The position numbers were made by a program, and so were the translations under genes. A DNA stretch of 64,000 nt from Thunnus maccoyii (lineage: Eukaryota > Chordata > Actinopteri > Scombriformes > Scombridae). The notes under the pieces were generated by a model. That model saw only the letters and a program-made list of their open reading frames with translations, was not told the origin of the DNA and did not search any database. Below are positions 39,018-52,300 of this stretch, piece by piece; position 1 is the first letter of the stretch; the number at the start of each line of letters is the position of its first letter. The stretch is taken from contig NC_056544.1 of assembly GCF_910596095.1 (NCBI RefSeq), positions 7,890,655 through 7,954,654 of the forward strand, read 5' to 3'.

Positions 39018-39334
39018 ACCATTGTTGTGTTCCTCTTTGCTCCAACTCGAGTCGTTACAACTCGGTGTTGAGCTTCCACTGCTTCCCGAAAGACCCCCAG
39101 CACCGCGTCCAGTGGAAGAGCATAATAAGACGGAATGATTTACTTATACCTGGTCACACAAATAAGCACCACAAACACCGGCAGGTGAATATTAAAGGTC
39201 GGAGCATGTCCGTCTTTATTTCACTGAAACAACTTCACCCAAACCAGAGGACATTCAGTTTTACACCAGATGAGAAATATCAACTGCAGGAGCAGAAATC
39301 AGAACAAGGTTTATTGAAAAGTAGGTTTGCATAA
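39018..39334 (+). pseudogene. THAP zinc-finger segment 2
   Basis: A second THAP-like segment opens DHCCVPLCSNSSRYNSVLSF. It then reads HCFPKDPQHRVQWKSIIRRN. The typical final Cys-x-x-His-Phe step is missing, since the sequence runs into NKHHKHRQVNIKGRSM. A stop in frame just upstream (near 38991) shows it needs its own exon start or is broken. It lies 43 bp after the first segment's stop, in the same orientation. Confidence 0.6.
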
Positions 39335-39659
39335 CAATCAAAATATTCACAAAAATTAAGTGATCATGAATAATATTTTTAAAGAGGAAATTTGCAATAA
39401 AATGTGTAAAATATATTCCAAGTGAGAACAGCTGCTACACGTTTCAAGTTTAAATTGAAGAGAATGAAACGAAATGTACAAAATTTGTTTGCATTAATGT
39501 AACATGCCATGTTAGATCAAAAATCACAAAGTGCAAATGGAAGATTTTGAGATGTTACGTTAATATATCGTGTAATGTCCATGGGTGTGTCACTGGGGGT
39601 CCCGGGCCTTGTCGATTAGGCCGGCTGCAGTCGGGAAGAAACTGTGCAGTGATAGCTCC

Positions 39660-39870
39660 CAGTGGTGAAAAGTACATTTAAGTACAAATGCAAATTAACT
39701 TTTAGTCAAATTTTTACATACTCTTACTTCAGTTGAGTGAGCTACTTGTTCCACCACTACAGTACCGAGTGAAATATTGCACTTTTTACCCCAATACATT
39801 TATTTGAGAGTTGAAGTTACTGGTTACTCAGATTAAGATTTTAATAAATGGTGCGTTATTATAGGTGAAA
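39660..39870. repeat. MITE of the AAGTACA family, fuller copy
   Basis: Starts AGTGGTGAAAAGTACATTTA and contains TTGCACTTTTTACCCCAATA and TTACTGGTTACTCAGATTA. It is the fullest copy of the family also seen near 7090 and 19592. Confidence 0.75.
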
Positions 39871-40629
39871 CTACCTAGGATAAAGTAGGTGTTGGGTGTA
39901 GGTAATGGGGTGCTCATCCTATGGCCTGACTAACTGGTTGGTTAGATTAGATAAAACATAGATTAATAAAATGCCTACTTAATAAGTATTATTGGCTGCT
40001 TCAATCATATCGCACTACAGTGGACCTGCTGTGAGCCATTAAAAGGCAGTAAAGACAGGCAGGATGCACCCGTGGGAAACAGAGAGGTTTCACTAAATAA
40101 CTGACTGTTATATTGCTGCTGTTTTTCTCTTCTCTTGTGTTGTGGTGCTGCACTGAGACTTCCGGTAAAGCATCCTTTAATTTGTGTTTGTCTATTTCGA
40201 CCTGGCTATAGTTTTTCTCCCTCTGTGTGTGTCCGTGAAGAAGGTGCTGCACATTTTACACCTTGCACCTTTTCCTCTTCCTCTGCAGTTGTCAGTCTGT
40301 GGTGATAAAGCAGGTGTAGCGACTATTTGTATTAATTTCCTCATCCCTCACTGATGTTTTGAGCCTCTGAACAAGAACATCATAAAATATTTATAGCATG
40401 AAACCAAACATGAAATTTTCAGCAGTACTGCTTTTCTTCCATTTTACCAGAACAAAATCTCTGTGTGGTCCTGGAGTCAATAAGGAGTTTGACTATTTAG
40501 TGCCTAAAAAGGGCCACATCTCCTTAAAATGTCATGCTCAGTATGTATCTTGGTCACATTTGCTAAACAACCAAGTTTAAGGGATCCTTATTGGAAATGT
40601 TTGTGGTATGTTTTGATAAAAATGGCTAC

Positions 40630-41303
40630 AGTATATCAAACATCTCTTTTGTTAAGATTTCCCTCCCACGATCATCTGTTGGCATTCTGGACTCTTATTG
40701 AACCAGCAACATCTAGGATGGTACGGACTACAAGGGTCAGTGAAGCCCCTGCCGATGAAGGGGAAGAAGAGAGTTTTAGCAGATCAACAGTAAGTACATA
40801 ACTGACACCCCATAAGGATACAAAAAAAACTGTATAATCTTAATCCCACCTCTCTTTCTCTTCAGAAACTGGTCCCCATAGATGAATTTTTCTTGTTTTT
40901 GAACTACCTGTCAACTGGATGGAGCCAGAGGGAACTTGGTCAATGTTTTAACATCTACCAGACAACAGTCAGTGCACAGCTGAGCAGGTGAAAGCTTATC
41001 TTCCCCTGGAGTTTATGGACTACGCAGACACCCAGGTAATCATTGACTGTGTTGAGCTGCGCTTCCTCCCTGTTTCTCCATAGTGACAATTGCTCCTCAC
41101 AGAAGTCCCTCTGCACCTTCAAGGCTATGGTAGGCATGGCACCTCATGGTGCTGTGACATTTGTATCTGCACTCTATGAAAGTTTGGTGAGTGACAAAGA
41201 GATCTCCAGGCAGTCAGGCATAATACCTCTCCTGTCGCCTGACATGGCTGTTATGGTTGATCAGCGCTTCCTGGTAGATGACCTCGGCTCTTGTAAAGTA
41301 TAA
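40630..41303 (+). pseudogene. PIF/Harbinger-ISL2EU type DDE transposase, decayed
   Basis: Recognisable pieces run in order. FPSHDHLLAFWTLIEPATSR comes first. KLVPIDEFFLFLNYLSTGWS and ELGQCFNIYQTTVSAQLS follow as a helix-turn-helix. After these come MDYADTQVIIDCVELR, with the first catalytic Asp, and FKAMVGMAPHGAVTFVSALY. MAVMVDQRFLVDDL, with the second Asp, closes the series. These match the DDE_Tnp_4 domain. Between SAQLS and KAYLP about 40 residues expected in the family are absent. The frame also shifts and meets stops near 41082. A GT/AG pair around 40793-40865 looks like a real intron. With the THAP segments upstream it probably formed one DNA transposon. It cannot encode a working enzyme. 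Confidence 0.85.
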
Positions 41304-41389
41304 TATAATATATACAATATTGTCTTCTTTGTATCCTGGGTATCTCTAATGTGTCTTGGACATAAAGGATTAATTCGCAGAGAAATTAG

Positions 41390-41475
41390 TAATTAAAGCT
41401 GCAAGCAGCGTTGAACGGGCCCTCATGCCTCCGCGCACGTCAGGCCGCGGCTTAGTCGAAGGGCTTCTGTCACGG
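41390..41475. repeat. teleost dispersed repeat fragment (GCTGCAAGCAGCG family)
   Basis: TTAAAGCTGCAAGCAGCG then GAACGGGCCCTCATGC is the start of a common fish repeat. It is cut off by the following TG/TA microsatellite. Confidence 0.7.
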
Positions 41476-41484
41476 GCATGTAGA

Positions 41485-41488
41485 TATA

Positions 41489-41543
<55 letters not shown>

Positions 41544-41605
41544 GGTGTATATATAAACATATGTAAAATCAATCACACACACCCATACATACACACACCT
41601 ATACC
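41485..41605. repeat. compound TG/TA microsatellite
   Basis: Alternating TG and TA blocks with a later CACA-rich part. It separates the DDE remains from the HECT exons. Confidence 0.95.
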
Positions 41606-41702
41606 CAGTGTTTGCAATATTTTGCAGCAACATTACATGGTTACCTACATAGTTACACCCACATTAATTACATTATTGTGACTCTGTTACTTTGTTTTAC
41701 AG

Positions 41703-44551
41703 CCTTGACTTGAGGGGAATACTTCTACAACTGCAATCAGCGGTAAACATAGAGGAGGCTGCACCCATGTCCTACAACATAAATGTCATTCGTTCAAGTG
41801 TGTTGGTCAGTGCTTTGAGGGCTTTCAGGCAACAGGCCTTTGATCCATGCAGGCAGCTAGACATTGTCTTTGTGGATGCATGTTGAGATGGGGAGGACTC
41901 CGTTGATAATGGTGGCCCTTCCCATGAGTTCTTTAAGCTCCTCATGCAATCCATCCTTGATTCGCAATATTTTGTGGGACCCCAGGATTGCAAGAACCTT
42001 GCTCTGGATGCCATGGGTATGTGCATCTGTTGTGTAAAACAGTCAGGAGCCAACTGTACTTAACCCATCATGAAAAGAATTAATGGTAAAGCTAATGATA
42101 AATTTCTCTCTGTAATGCCAACTTATACAGGGCTAACCAGGGGAACCTATAGACTGCTGGGTATGATGCTATCTGTCTGCCTTGTCCATGGAGGGGTTGG
42201 GCCCCGTGTGCTGTCCAAACGACTTTTTGCACAGCTGTCAGGGCTCCCCACTTCCCCAGGGGACATAACCGAAGTAGATGACATAGAGCTGTGTGAACAA
42301 CTAGACAAGGTAAGTTATAAATCTGGCCCATATGGTCTATTTCTTTGACATAAATTAACTGTGACACACATTTGGCTAAAAATGTATTGTATACATTAAA
42401 ATTAGTCTAATCTTCCAAAATTGTGCTGAGTGCTGTGAAGTTGAAAGTTCAGGATAGTCAAATTAATGTTTTATTTGCATATGATAGCTAAGAATATACA
42501 TTGTCACCTTTCTGGTTGCCAGATTATTTTTTTTATAGAATAACAGCAGCATTAGAATAACTAACATTACATTTTGTAGTGTTGGTAAGAGTAATAGTAG
42601 TACTTTTTTTGGCATGTTTCAGTGAAAGACCGAATGAATAACCAATTTACAGATTACAACTTGCCTTTATATCCATACATGACTTTAAACTAAATACAAT
42701 AGAACTGTAGACATCAAATAAGGGAAGACATAACACATTCATAAACATAAATGACCAAGTTTGAATTAAGCTGGGGGTTGTATGAGTTCAATGGAGTGGA
42801 GTGCACTACCTCACTGTCTATATCTCAAAAAATATGGACCAATTTAAGGACATTATTATATATGACCTGAGCAAAACTGATGTCCAACTCAAAAAAGAAA
42901 ATCCCTCCTTTGAACCATGTAAAACAGACTTGTGACTTCATAAATTTGCAAAGGTTTAGCAGTTTGGGGTCTTTTAGACAGAGATTGGTACCAATCTCTG
43001 ACATTTTGTTGCTGTTGTTGTTTAGGATAAAATTGAGCAAAATTGAGTGTAAACTTCAGCAGAAACTCTTTTCTTTTGTCAATATAAACTTTTAGATTCT
43101 AAAGGCAGAGTCAGTGACAGAGGCCTGCACAGCAATTTTGGAGGTGTGCAACAGCCTAAACATGCTTGGTGCCTTGACCGGCATCACAAGCCTAGAGGAC
43201 AGAGATGAACTTTTCCAGTCAGCAACGCAATTTTATGTGGAAGGAAGATGTGGAGGCAGTTCTCAAACAGTCGACCTTTTCAGTATGACAACTTTATCAT
43301 CGACTCCACTCCAAAGCATATTAAACTGCATATCTACATTTATTTTTTTATCTAAGTGATAACATATTAGAAATCTAAAAATATCTGTACTTTTGTTATT
43401 TAAAGGCTGAAGGAAGGATTGGAGACATTGGGAGTAAAAAATACCCTAGAAGCCCACTTTGGTCTGCTGGAGGACCTGTTTTTGCAGTGGAGCCCCAACC
43501 TTGTCTGCTGCTTCCTTAATTGAACTCTTCAGGGTCCGGTACTCACCAAGAGGAAGCAGCAGGAGGGCATTAGAGGAGTCAGCAGTTGGCCACTGGCACG
43601 ACTGGTTGATTGATGTGAAAGGTGAGTTTATGTTAGGTTATTACAAAAGATGTTTCCCTTTTGAAGATATTTAGAATTTGTTTCAACCTCTCTTTATTCC
43701 AGTTCACTGCTAGATAAAGTTAACTTGAAGGCCTGATATACCCAATAACAAGAGTTCTAGCTAGCTGGAACAAGCTGAAATAACCTCTTCAAAATCTGCT
43801 TCTTCATTTTCACTGCAAGTTCTTTAAAAAACAACAGAAATAGAGCAAAATTTTGATATTCAGACAATGAAAACGTTGCCATGGAAATTGTGGTCATGAC
43901 ATGTCATGAAGTCTTTATGGATTTTGTTTGGATTAAGGATTAATTAAGACAACAACTCTAAAATGCACAGAAGAATGTAATCTGGTTTAGAAAGGGGATA
44001 ATGAAAATTGAAACTCAGCCCTGTTAAAACCTTGTTGTAATTTTGTCGTATGGGAATGTACTAGTAACAAACCAGCACCCACTGACTTTCAACATTTAAA
44101 AGTAAAAGATTCAATATACAAGTGAAATTGAGCTATTTGCTTATATTTACAAAAATAGTAAACATTGCCAGTGGCTGTTTATCTAATTGCATGTATTTAT
44201 AACGGGTGTTTCTTTGTGAGTGTATTAATAAAATCTGGATTACATTGTTTTTGTTTGTATGTTACAGGTGGAGATGCTGCCATTGAGGAAGAGGGAGGGG
44301 AAAGTCTGACCTTGTCCTTGGAGGAAGTACTGGTGTTTGCCTCTGGGGCATCCGCCATCCCACCATTTGGTTTTAGGGAGACTCCATGCATAGAATTCCT
44401 ACATAGTACCCTGAATGGTTGGAGGTGGGTGTACCCGGATGCAAACACCTGTGCGATCATCCTGAATCTCCCCCTCCAGAGCAACTATGAAGACTTTGGA
44501 CGCCACATGTTACTAGGCGTAATTCAATCACCAACATTCGGGGTTGCTTAA
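41703..44551 (+). pseudogene. G2E3-like HECT E3 ubiquitin ligase domain, decayed
   Basis: Five exon-like segments run in order: about 41703-42016, 42131-42309, 43096-43285, 43407-43620 and 44269-44551. Readable parts are MSYNINVIRSSVLVSALRAF, SVDNGGPSHEFFKLLM, YRLLGMMLSVCLVHGG and GPRVLSKRLFAQLSG (the HECT N-lobe). SLIELFRVRYSPRGSSRR and IPPFGFRETPCIEFLH follow. The final part is NTCAIILNLPLQSNYE, with the catalytic Cys at 44450-44452, then GVIQSPTFGVA. HECT ligases pass ubiquitin from this Cys to substrates. A stop at 41884-41886 and a frame change near 43490 break the gene. No PHD fingers or other G2E3 domains are seen. It follows the DDE remains in the same direction and may have been cargo of that element, or an unrelated fish-specific HECT copy. 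Confidence 0.82.
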
Positions 44552-44559
44552 GTTTTTTT

Positions 44560-46180
44560 TTTTGTTGTTGTATTACATTTCCTTTTTCACAAATCATTAC
44601 AGAATGGTCATATGTTGTGTATAGTTGTAGTACCTGTTGTTCACTGTTCACATACAGGAACTTGCATTTCTGTCTGTGCATTTTATGGGGAAGGAGGTGC
44701 TCATCCATGTAACCCACAATTTACCCTGTGTTTTATAGGGTTTTTGGGTTTAACAGTTTAATTAGATTCTGTTGTGGACTGTAGCTCATTCCTGGAGTTT
44801 TAATGATGTGAGCGTTTAGTAGGCAGCAAGGGTCAAACAAAAGATGTTATTGTGTTGCATTGTGGGAAGTGTAGGATCCAGTGTTTTTGGAGCTTGACCT
44901 ATACTATGCACTAAATTCATTTTAACCACTTTATGGCAGTGCAATGTTTAACTGCTAGAGTACCCCTATAATATGGATACGTATTGTTATATATTGTGGT
45001 ATGGCAAATGTATGTAAAACCACATATAAAATAATGGCCCATATTTGTCATTTACAGACCAAAACTTCTATAACTAATTTTGTTAATTTTTTTTAAGGGT
45101 TACAGATTTAGTTTTATGCATCAAAACTGGTGTACTTGTCAATGTACACCAATCAGTCCGTGAAAACAGTTGCATAATGTCATCAGCTTGAAGAGAACAG
45201 ATTTGTTTGCTTGTATTACAAACTGGAGGTGTGGAGTTGTACAAGGCACAGAGGGTCTAACAAAAAGATGCTCTAAATTTACATTTTGAGAAATGCAGGA
45301 TCTAGTATTTTTAGAGTTTGAATTGTGCTGTTACAACAACTTTGCCCATTCTTCCCATCTCATAACCCTACTTCTTATTTTATCAGTGAGGGCCAGGTTT
45401 AGTAATGGTGAAATCAGCATGAGGTTACTGCTGCTGTGACCAGTGGAGGATTGAGGCAGCTTATTATCTGTGTGTGGGTATGTATTTGTGCGTGTTCCCT
45501 CTCTACTTGTGGAAGTCCTGCAGGAAATGCTGCTGCTTAAAGTTCATTTTGTAATAGAAATATTTAGACATGCTGTGTATTTCATGATTTACAGCTTGGC
45601 GTTTACACACACACACACACACACAGAAAGAGCCTGAGCTATGTGGGCCATCCAATACTGATTGAATATTGTTCCCAATTGTTGCTCATGGAGTGGTGTG
45701 TTTCAAGGAATATAAGTATAGGAATACAAGTTTTGAATTGAACACACTGAGTGTTCTTTTTAAAATGTATAGGACAACTAAATACATACAATTTCGAACT
45801 ATAATACTGTTTTTATCATATACATTGATTGATTAAAATAATTAAAGATTATTAGAGTAATAATTAGAGTAAACTTAAACCCCAACTGAGTAACAATCTC
45901 TTTGTCACAACGTTATAGTGAGTCCTTAAATGGTAAATGTCATCACTGTCATAACTGTTTCATGGTCAGACCGCCTTTTATTCAAGTCAGAGCAGTCTAG
46001 AGCAGAACATAACTGTGTTTGAAATATTGGGAGTGATCTGAAAAAGTAATTTGGACAATTTTTCATTAATTTCTTTCTATTGTCACTGTTATCAAAATTA
46101 TATTTACACAGAACACAGTGATAATGACAAATTAAAGTAAATAAATGACTATGGAAGTGAATATTTATATGTTTACGGAT
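44560..46180. other. non-coding stretch
   Basis: AT-rich with a CA microsatellite at about 45605-45625. No supported gene. The 136-residue minus-strand frame at 45926-46336 has no family features. Confidence 0.6.
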
Positions 46181-46381
46181 TACATCCGTAGTGTTAAGAA
46201 CTACCATAGAGAATGAATGGGAAAAGTTAAGGGAGTTAAATTTGACTGTTCCTGTTAAGCGTAAACAGATTGCGTGGCCGCGCAATCTCCATTGCGCACG
46301 CTCTATTATAGTTCCAGCCGACTCCGCATTTTTCATTCTCAGATTTCTCGCTATTCCTTACACAAGAACTGTTGCATCAGC

Positions 46382-49300
46382 ATGGATACTATTCAGAAAC
46401 TTAATGAAGAGCCAGTATTCTGGAATAACTTTAAAGTTCACATAGGTTTGAGACGCCTTGGTGAATGTCTGGGGCCGTTCATCGATGAGGAAATAACGGC
46501 TTTCCACGATAGAATGAAGCAACAATGCGGCTCCGCTCCGTGTGAGAAGAAATGCGAGTTTTCAAACTGGGACTCCACGTGTAACCAACCGGTACGAACT
46601 TCATGCAACTCAACTTTAAGATGGCTTGTGTGTGGTTCCACCAGTGGTCCAAACTACGTTAAAAAGGAAATGTTAAAGCTTTGTTGTTTATTTGTTACCA
46701 GTATATGACTCTGAATATTTATACGTCACTTCACTATATGCTGCCACGCCTAGTTTCTGCTGTCATCATGTGCTTTTCACAGTTGACAGTCTACTGTCAA
46801 AATAATCTCTATGTTTCTCAGGTGAATGGTTCTGAAAACAAAGCTGACATCTAAATACACTTCTGCCTCTGTAATCACTGATAGTGACCTGAATGAGGCA
46901 CCAGATTTATGTTTTTTTTAATCTACTCTATTTAGGATTCAGTGCTATTACTCAACTCTTACAAGTTTTAATTAGGGCCTGAGCCCTGGAGGGCGAAGAC
47001 CCTATTGTATTTGTTTCTTTCTTATCATCTTATCATCTTTCTCTATTAATACGCCACTTCAACCCTAAATTTGACCCCCTAAACATGCCCAAAAACTCAC
47101 CAAATTTGGCAAACACATCAGGTCTGGTGAAAAATGTGATAAAATGTAAAAATTAACCCCCAAAGTGCCAAAATGTGCTCGAGAGCGCCACCTATGTATC
47201 TAAAACGGCCGCCACGGCCCGTAGGAATGTCGTAGAGAGATTAAACCAAAACTCAATTATTCGTCTCATCAAGACCTACAAATCATACGCTGACACCCCT
47301 TACCTAAATCCAACAGGAAGCCCGCAGTTCACCCATGAAAGTATGAGTTTGTGCCAATTTTTGACCTTGAATAAACGCTATCTCCTCCTAGGGCGTTAAT
47401 GGTATCGGCTTCAAACTTTAATACATGACTTATCACACTGTGCCGAAACAAAAGTTATTAAAAACTTTGTAATAACTCGGATGGTTTAGATCTAGTAAGC
47501 CCTGAAAGTTGGAGTGCGACATCACACCTTACAATGTAAACCAATGGGGAGGCAATCTCTGGGCATGGACTTTGTGCCAAACTGGGGCGTCTGACGTCTA
47601 AACTATAAGTCCGACCACTTTCAAACCTGTATCAATGGATTCGCGACGAAAATTCCTACAAAAAATATGATTTTTATTGTAAGATTTGGCCAAAGTCATG
47701 GGATTTATGAAGATATTTCAAGAGTACTCTGAAATCCCTCTCTCCAGTTGAGAGGGAGAGAGAGAGAGAGAGGATGGGGGTGGGGGGGTGTCAAGTCAGC
47801 TCTGTCAGCCCAACATCTACATGCCTGTGACAGAAGCCCTTGGACTGCGCCACACTCCAGTTGCTTAGTGTTTCTACACATCTGACAGCAGTGTTCAATC
47901 CTTACTTTTTTTTTCAAGGAGTACATGTGCTCCTAAATGAAAAAAATTAGGAGCCCACATATAACTTTAGGAGCACACTGAAAAACGTTCAAGTAACAGT
48001 TTCTTAAAGAAAACAATTCATTACATACATATTTACAATTTATCGCTTACATATTTAAACTCTTTGTGTGTGTGTTTTTTTTACTGTAAATGTAAAAAAA
48101 GTTAAAAAATATATAAAAGACAACCAATCATATTATCAGCCAATGGGACATCTACAAAGATGGGTTGGATATATGGTCATATGGTTTCAGGCCAATCGTT
48201 GTCCAAGATTAACAGACGCAATGTGGTGGTACGGGGTGGAGCAGAAAGATGCATAGTACAACAATATAAATTGATAAAAAAAAATAAAATAAAAATAAAA
48301 ATGAAAAAGTGATAAAAAATAAAAAATCATAATACATTATTAAAAAAATCCATCATAAAAGATATATCATAAAAATTATATCATAAACTTTGGAAATCCA
48401 AAATCCAAAATGCCTCTCTCTTTTTTTATTAAAAATATTGAAATTTCTCGTAGACATCCCTGATTAAAAAAGGCAAAATAAAGAAGGATTATACTCTGTA
48501 TAGGAAAAATGAAATATTCTTTCCCCTGAAAAGGCTAAAGGTGCATTTGTTAGATCACTTGTTAACTGGTGGTAATGTGGTGAAAAGAACTAATTTCGTA
48601 AGTGTATTTTTTTTAAAGGTCTAAATTGATAGACTCTCTGATGTTTGACAATAGAATGATTCCTGATATGAAAAATATACTGCATAGATCATTTTGATAT
48701 CACTAATTTTGTATTTTTATTTCCTCCTATGACTGGACATCTGCTGAAACCTTCTTTGAGACACATTTATTCCTAAATTTAGCCCTGAGTACAATAAGCT
48801 TTGTGAAAATCTAATATGATGTGAATTTTAAAAAATCACCTCTAATAATGTTCAATACTTTAAATATTAAAAACATAGAACAGCAAAGCAGAGCTGAAAT
48901 CATTTGACGTCCCCTTTACAAATCAGGAGGTTCTCATGTCATTGTTTGAAGTAAAGCTCTCTTTTATAATCATTAGTTGGTAATTAATATATACTCACTA
49001 TCTATTCAATATTCAGCAAAGGTTGTCAACTCATCTACGGTTATTAATGTTAATAAGTAATGAATTACACAATTCATACAATAATCTGTCAACAGTAGTT
49101 GCCGTTGTAATTACTATTAAGCTGATAATGAATGGATTTGAATGCTTTATTAACCATTAACCGTTGGTTTCCTTTTGTTTTACTGTGATTCTAATTTTAT
49201 GTTGCTGATTGCAGATTCCTCCGTTTGATTGCGAGGTGTGCACTACGTGGAGAGATGAGATACGGACTCACCACTCCAATCAGAACGGAAAAGTGATGTG

Positions 49301-52300
49301 GACGAACAGTAAACCTCACCTGTGGTCCCAAGATAAATGGCAAGTGGCTAAAGTAAGTTTCCAGTCTGGTGCTTTTTCTCTTAGCAGCAAATCATTTTTG
49401 CTTCCATCAAGTTTTCTTATGTCAAGTTGGTTTGGTCTGATTGTGAGTAAAGTGTCACATTAATGATTTTTTGTTGTGTTTTCAGGTGTACATGTCAAAT
49501 GGTCATAAGAACCATAACTCACTTGGTGATTTTGACATTGCCGCACTTCTGTGTCTCATGAATCAATGCAAGCACTTCGAGAAGTTTAAGCTCAGAGGGC
49601 TGTGTGAAGAGGTAAATGCTTATTTGTACACACACACACATATTGCACATTGAATTAAAATTAAATTTGAAAATAATAAACAGATGTTGTTGGATGCACA
49701 TGCAAAAAGCCAAACATTCTTTTTCACATTTTTTTGTGTTATACAATTCATCTATTAATAAAAATAGTAGGTTAAACAATACTGACAATAATACAAACAC
49801 CATCTTCATTTGTGTGCTCAGATATGGTCATATACTGTCAACTTTCTGCTGCCTCTAACTTTTTATGCAGTCACTCATTTTAAATGTCACTATAGACAAT
49901 CACACAGTAGTACAGATGTTATCATGAAACTGTGTTTATCTTTTTGTTGTCGTAGCATTTTGAGAGCATGAAATATCAACACGATTGACATTATTAGTGC
50001 AACAGCAGCAGGTGTTGCTGCCCCCTCTTGGTTAACAGGTAGTTTGAGATAAATCAATCATTGATACTTGTTCGGTTGTCTGACTGCAAAAACAGAAAAA
50101 TATGATGCCACTAAGAATGACCATATTGTGAGTTTGGTTGCATTTATACATAATGTAGCCAATTCTCGAACCTCGTCTCAGCAACAATTAGTTGAATAAT
50201 CCATCAACAGAAAATTAATCTGCAACTATTTTGATAATCGATTAATTGTTTTAGTCATTTTTTAAGCAAAAATGCCAAAAATTCAGATTCCAGCTCCAGC
50301 TTTAATGCTTTTATTTTCTATGTATGAACATCTTTGGGTTTTGGACTGTTGGTCGGACAAAAAGACATTTTAATACATCTCCTCTGTTTCACTTACCAGT
50401 CATTTGTCACTATTTTATGACAATTCATAGGCTTATTGATTAATCAATTTATCAATAATGAAAATAATGGTTAGTTGCAGCCTTAATAAGGTCTCTATCT
50501 TTTTTAGGTTTCCTTTGTCCGGAACAGTATCATGCATTCTCCAAATTACCAGCTGAAGCAAAAGGATTTGGACAATTACATGACACGGATCAGAAAACTG
50601 TGTAAAGTGCTGGTGAAACATCATCCCAACTTTGGAAGTCTGTCTCGAGAAATCGATGAGGTGCACGTTTTCCCATTTTACTCCTGTATTTTATTGTGTT
50701 TAATTTAAAGGGATAATGCAAAAACAAACAACGTTATTGTATCATACTTTGTCGTTCTTGACTAGTATTTGCGATAGGAACAGCACTTAGTGGTTCTTAT
50801 CACAGTATAAGATATTATTTAAGTACTCAAATTAGATTACCCATTTAACTCTATATGTAGTTTACATTTCTCCCAGTGATAGTTTCTTTATTAATTTCTT
50901 AAAACACACTGCTGTGTCAAATTTAACTTGAAATTAACCTCTTTCGTTTGAAACCTTCAGTGCACTGAGACTGGACTTTTCAATGAAGTAGCAGATATCT
51001 TGTGTACAGCAGCTTAACTTTTCAAATAAACAATATTTACATAGTTTTTAAATAATTTTCAACAAAATGATTGAACATTTTTGTGTAAAAACCAAATCAG
51101 ACACAAAATATTATTCAAAGCAGAGCATATTTTTATATGTCATATGTGGAGATGGTTTTTAACTAATAAAGTTAGTTCCTACAAATATGTAAACACGCAT
51201 GTGATAATAGAGAGGATGGAGATGTAAGTTGTTTGTCAGGAAAAAGAGTCAGTACTCAGTCACAATTCTGTTGGCTGTGTGCAGGTTCCAACACGAATCA
51301 TTGAAAGGAGAAGATCACTTACATTTGGTTCAATTTTGAGAAGGCAGCATCATCCTTAAGGGCCAAATTAGTAGAGCCTGACAGATTGTGTTTGTTACAG
51401 GACTCAATATAATTCAGTCTAGTAAACCACCACTACCCACAAAGACCTCAATGACAGACATGAAGTAGAATAGAGCTTTTGTATTGGATTGCATTTGATT
51501 GCACGGATGTTCCTAATTAAGTGCCCAGTGAGTATTTATTATAAGCTTATTGCAGATATAGTGTATAGTGTATATGTCAGCTGATAAATAACAAAAACTA
51601 GCATTACAGAAATGCCAGACTGGATTTGAGGTCATTTGTGTCTTGGTTTGTCTGCCAGAGAGCACTGTCAAGTTGATTTTTAACTGTAAAATACAAACGT
51701 TTGTTCTTGTTTACAGTTGGACTACAGATTGTACTGTTAAACTTCCATCCAGGACATAACTGGACTAAGAAGACTTATTGACTTTATGCATTTCAGCTGC
51801 AAGAAAATGCTCCGACTCCATAATTTTGTCTCTTAACTTCCTTTCTGCACCACAAGTGGAGATATCACATTGTGTACATTGACATCTGCTTCTTGAGATC
51901 ATCATGTGCCTACATTTAAGCAAATATCTGACCTGTTTATAAAATACGTACAGCGTGAAAGATTGACATAGCTTTATTCTACAGCAGTGTGACAAACATC
52001 GAGCACTATTTTCATAGTGGCACTAATACCTACACACCACCAGGATCAGCTGCCCATGTTACTGTTAAAACAGTCATGGTGACTAGTGCCTAGTGTTGGT
52101 ATTTGTGTTTTATTACGTGTCTGTAACAATGTGATATATCCACAGAAGAAGTCAAATGCAAATGCTAATGCTAATACAATTCTTCGGCTAAAACGCACAG
52201 TGAAAAGTCATTAGGGTCGTTACACTATTACACATGGTCCAGTATTCTGTGGCACAGTTTTTTATTATGTAACAAGCTAATTCATCAATAAGATATGTGT

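Noticed and set aside
45926-46336. 136-residue minus-strand frame
   Set aside because: Overlaps the upstream region of the CXorf38-like gene; AT-rich chance frame with no motif.
47175-47399. 74-residue frame that looks protein-like
   Set aside because: Falls inside the dispersed GGGCGAAGACCC repeat, which has no known coding function.
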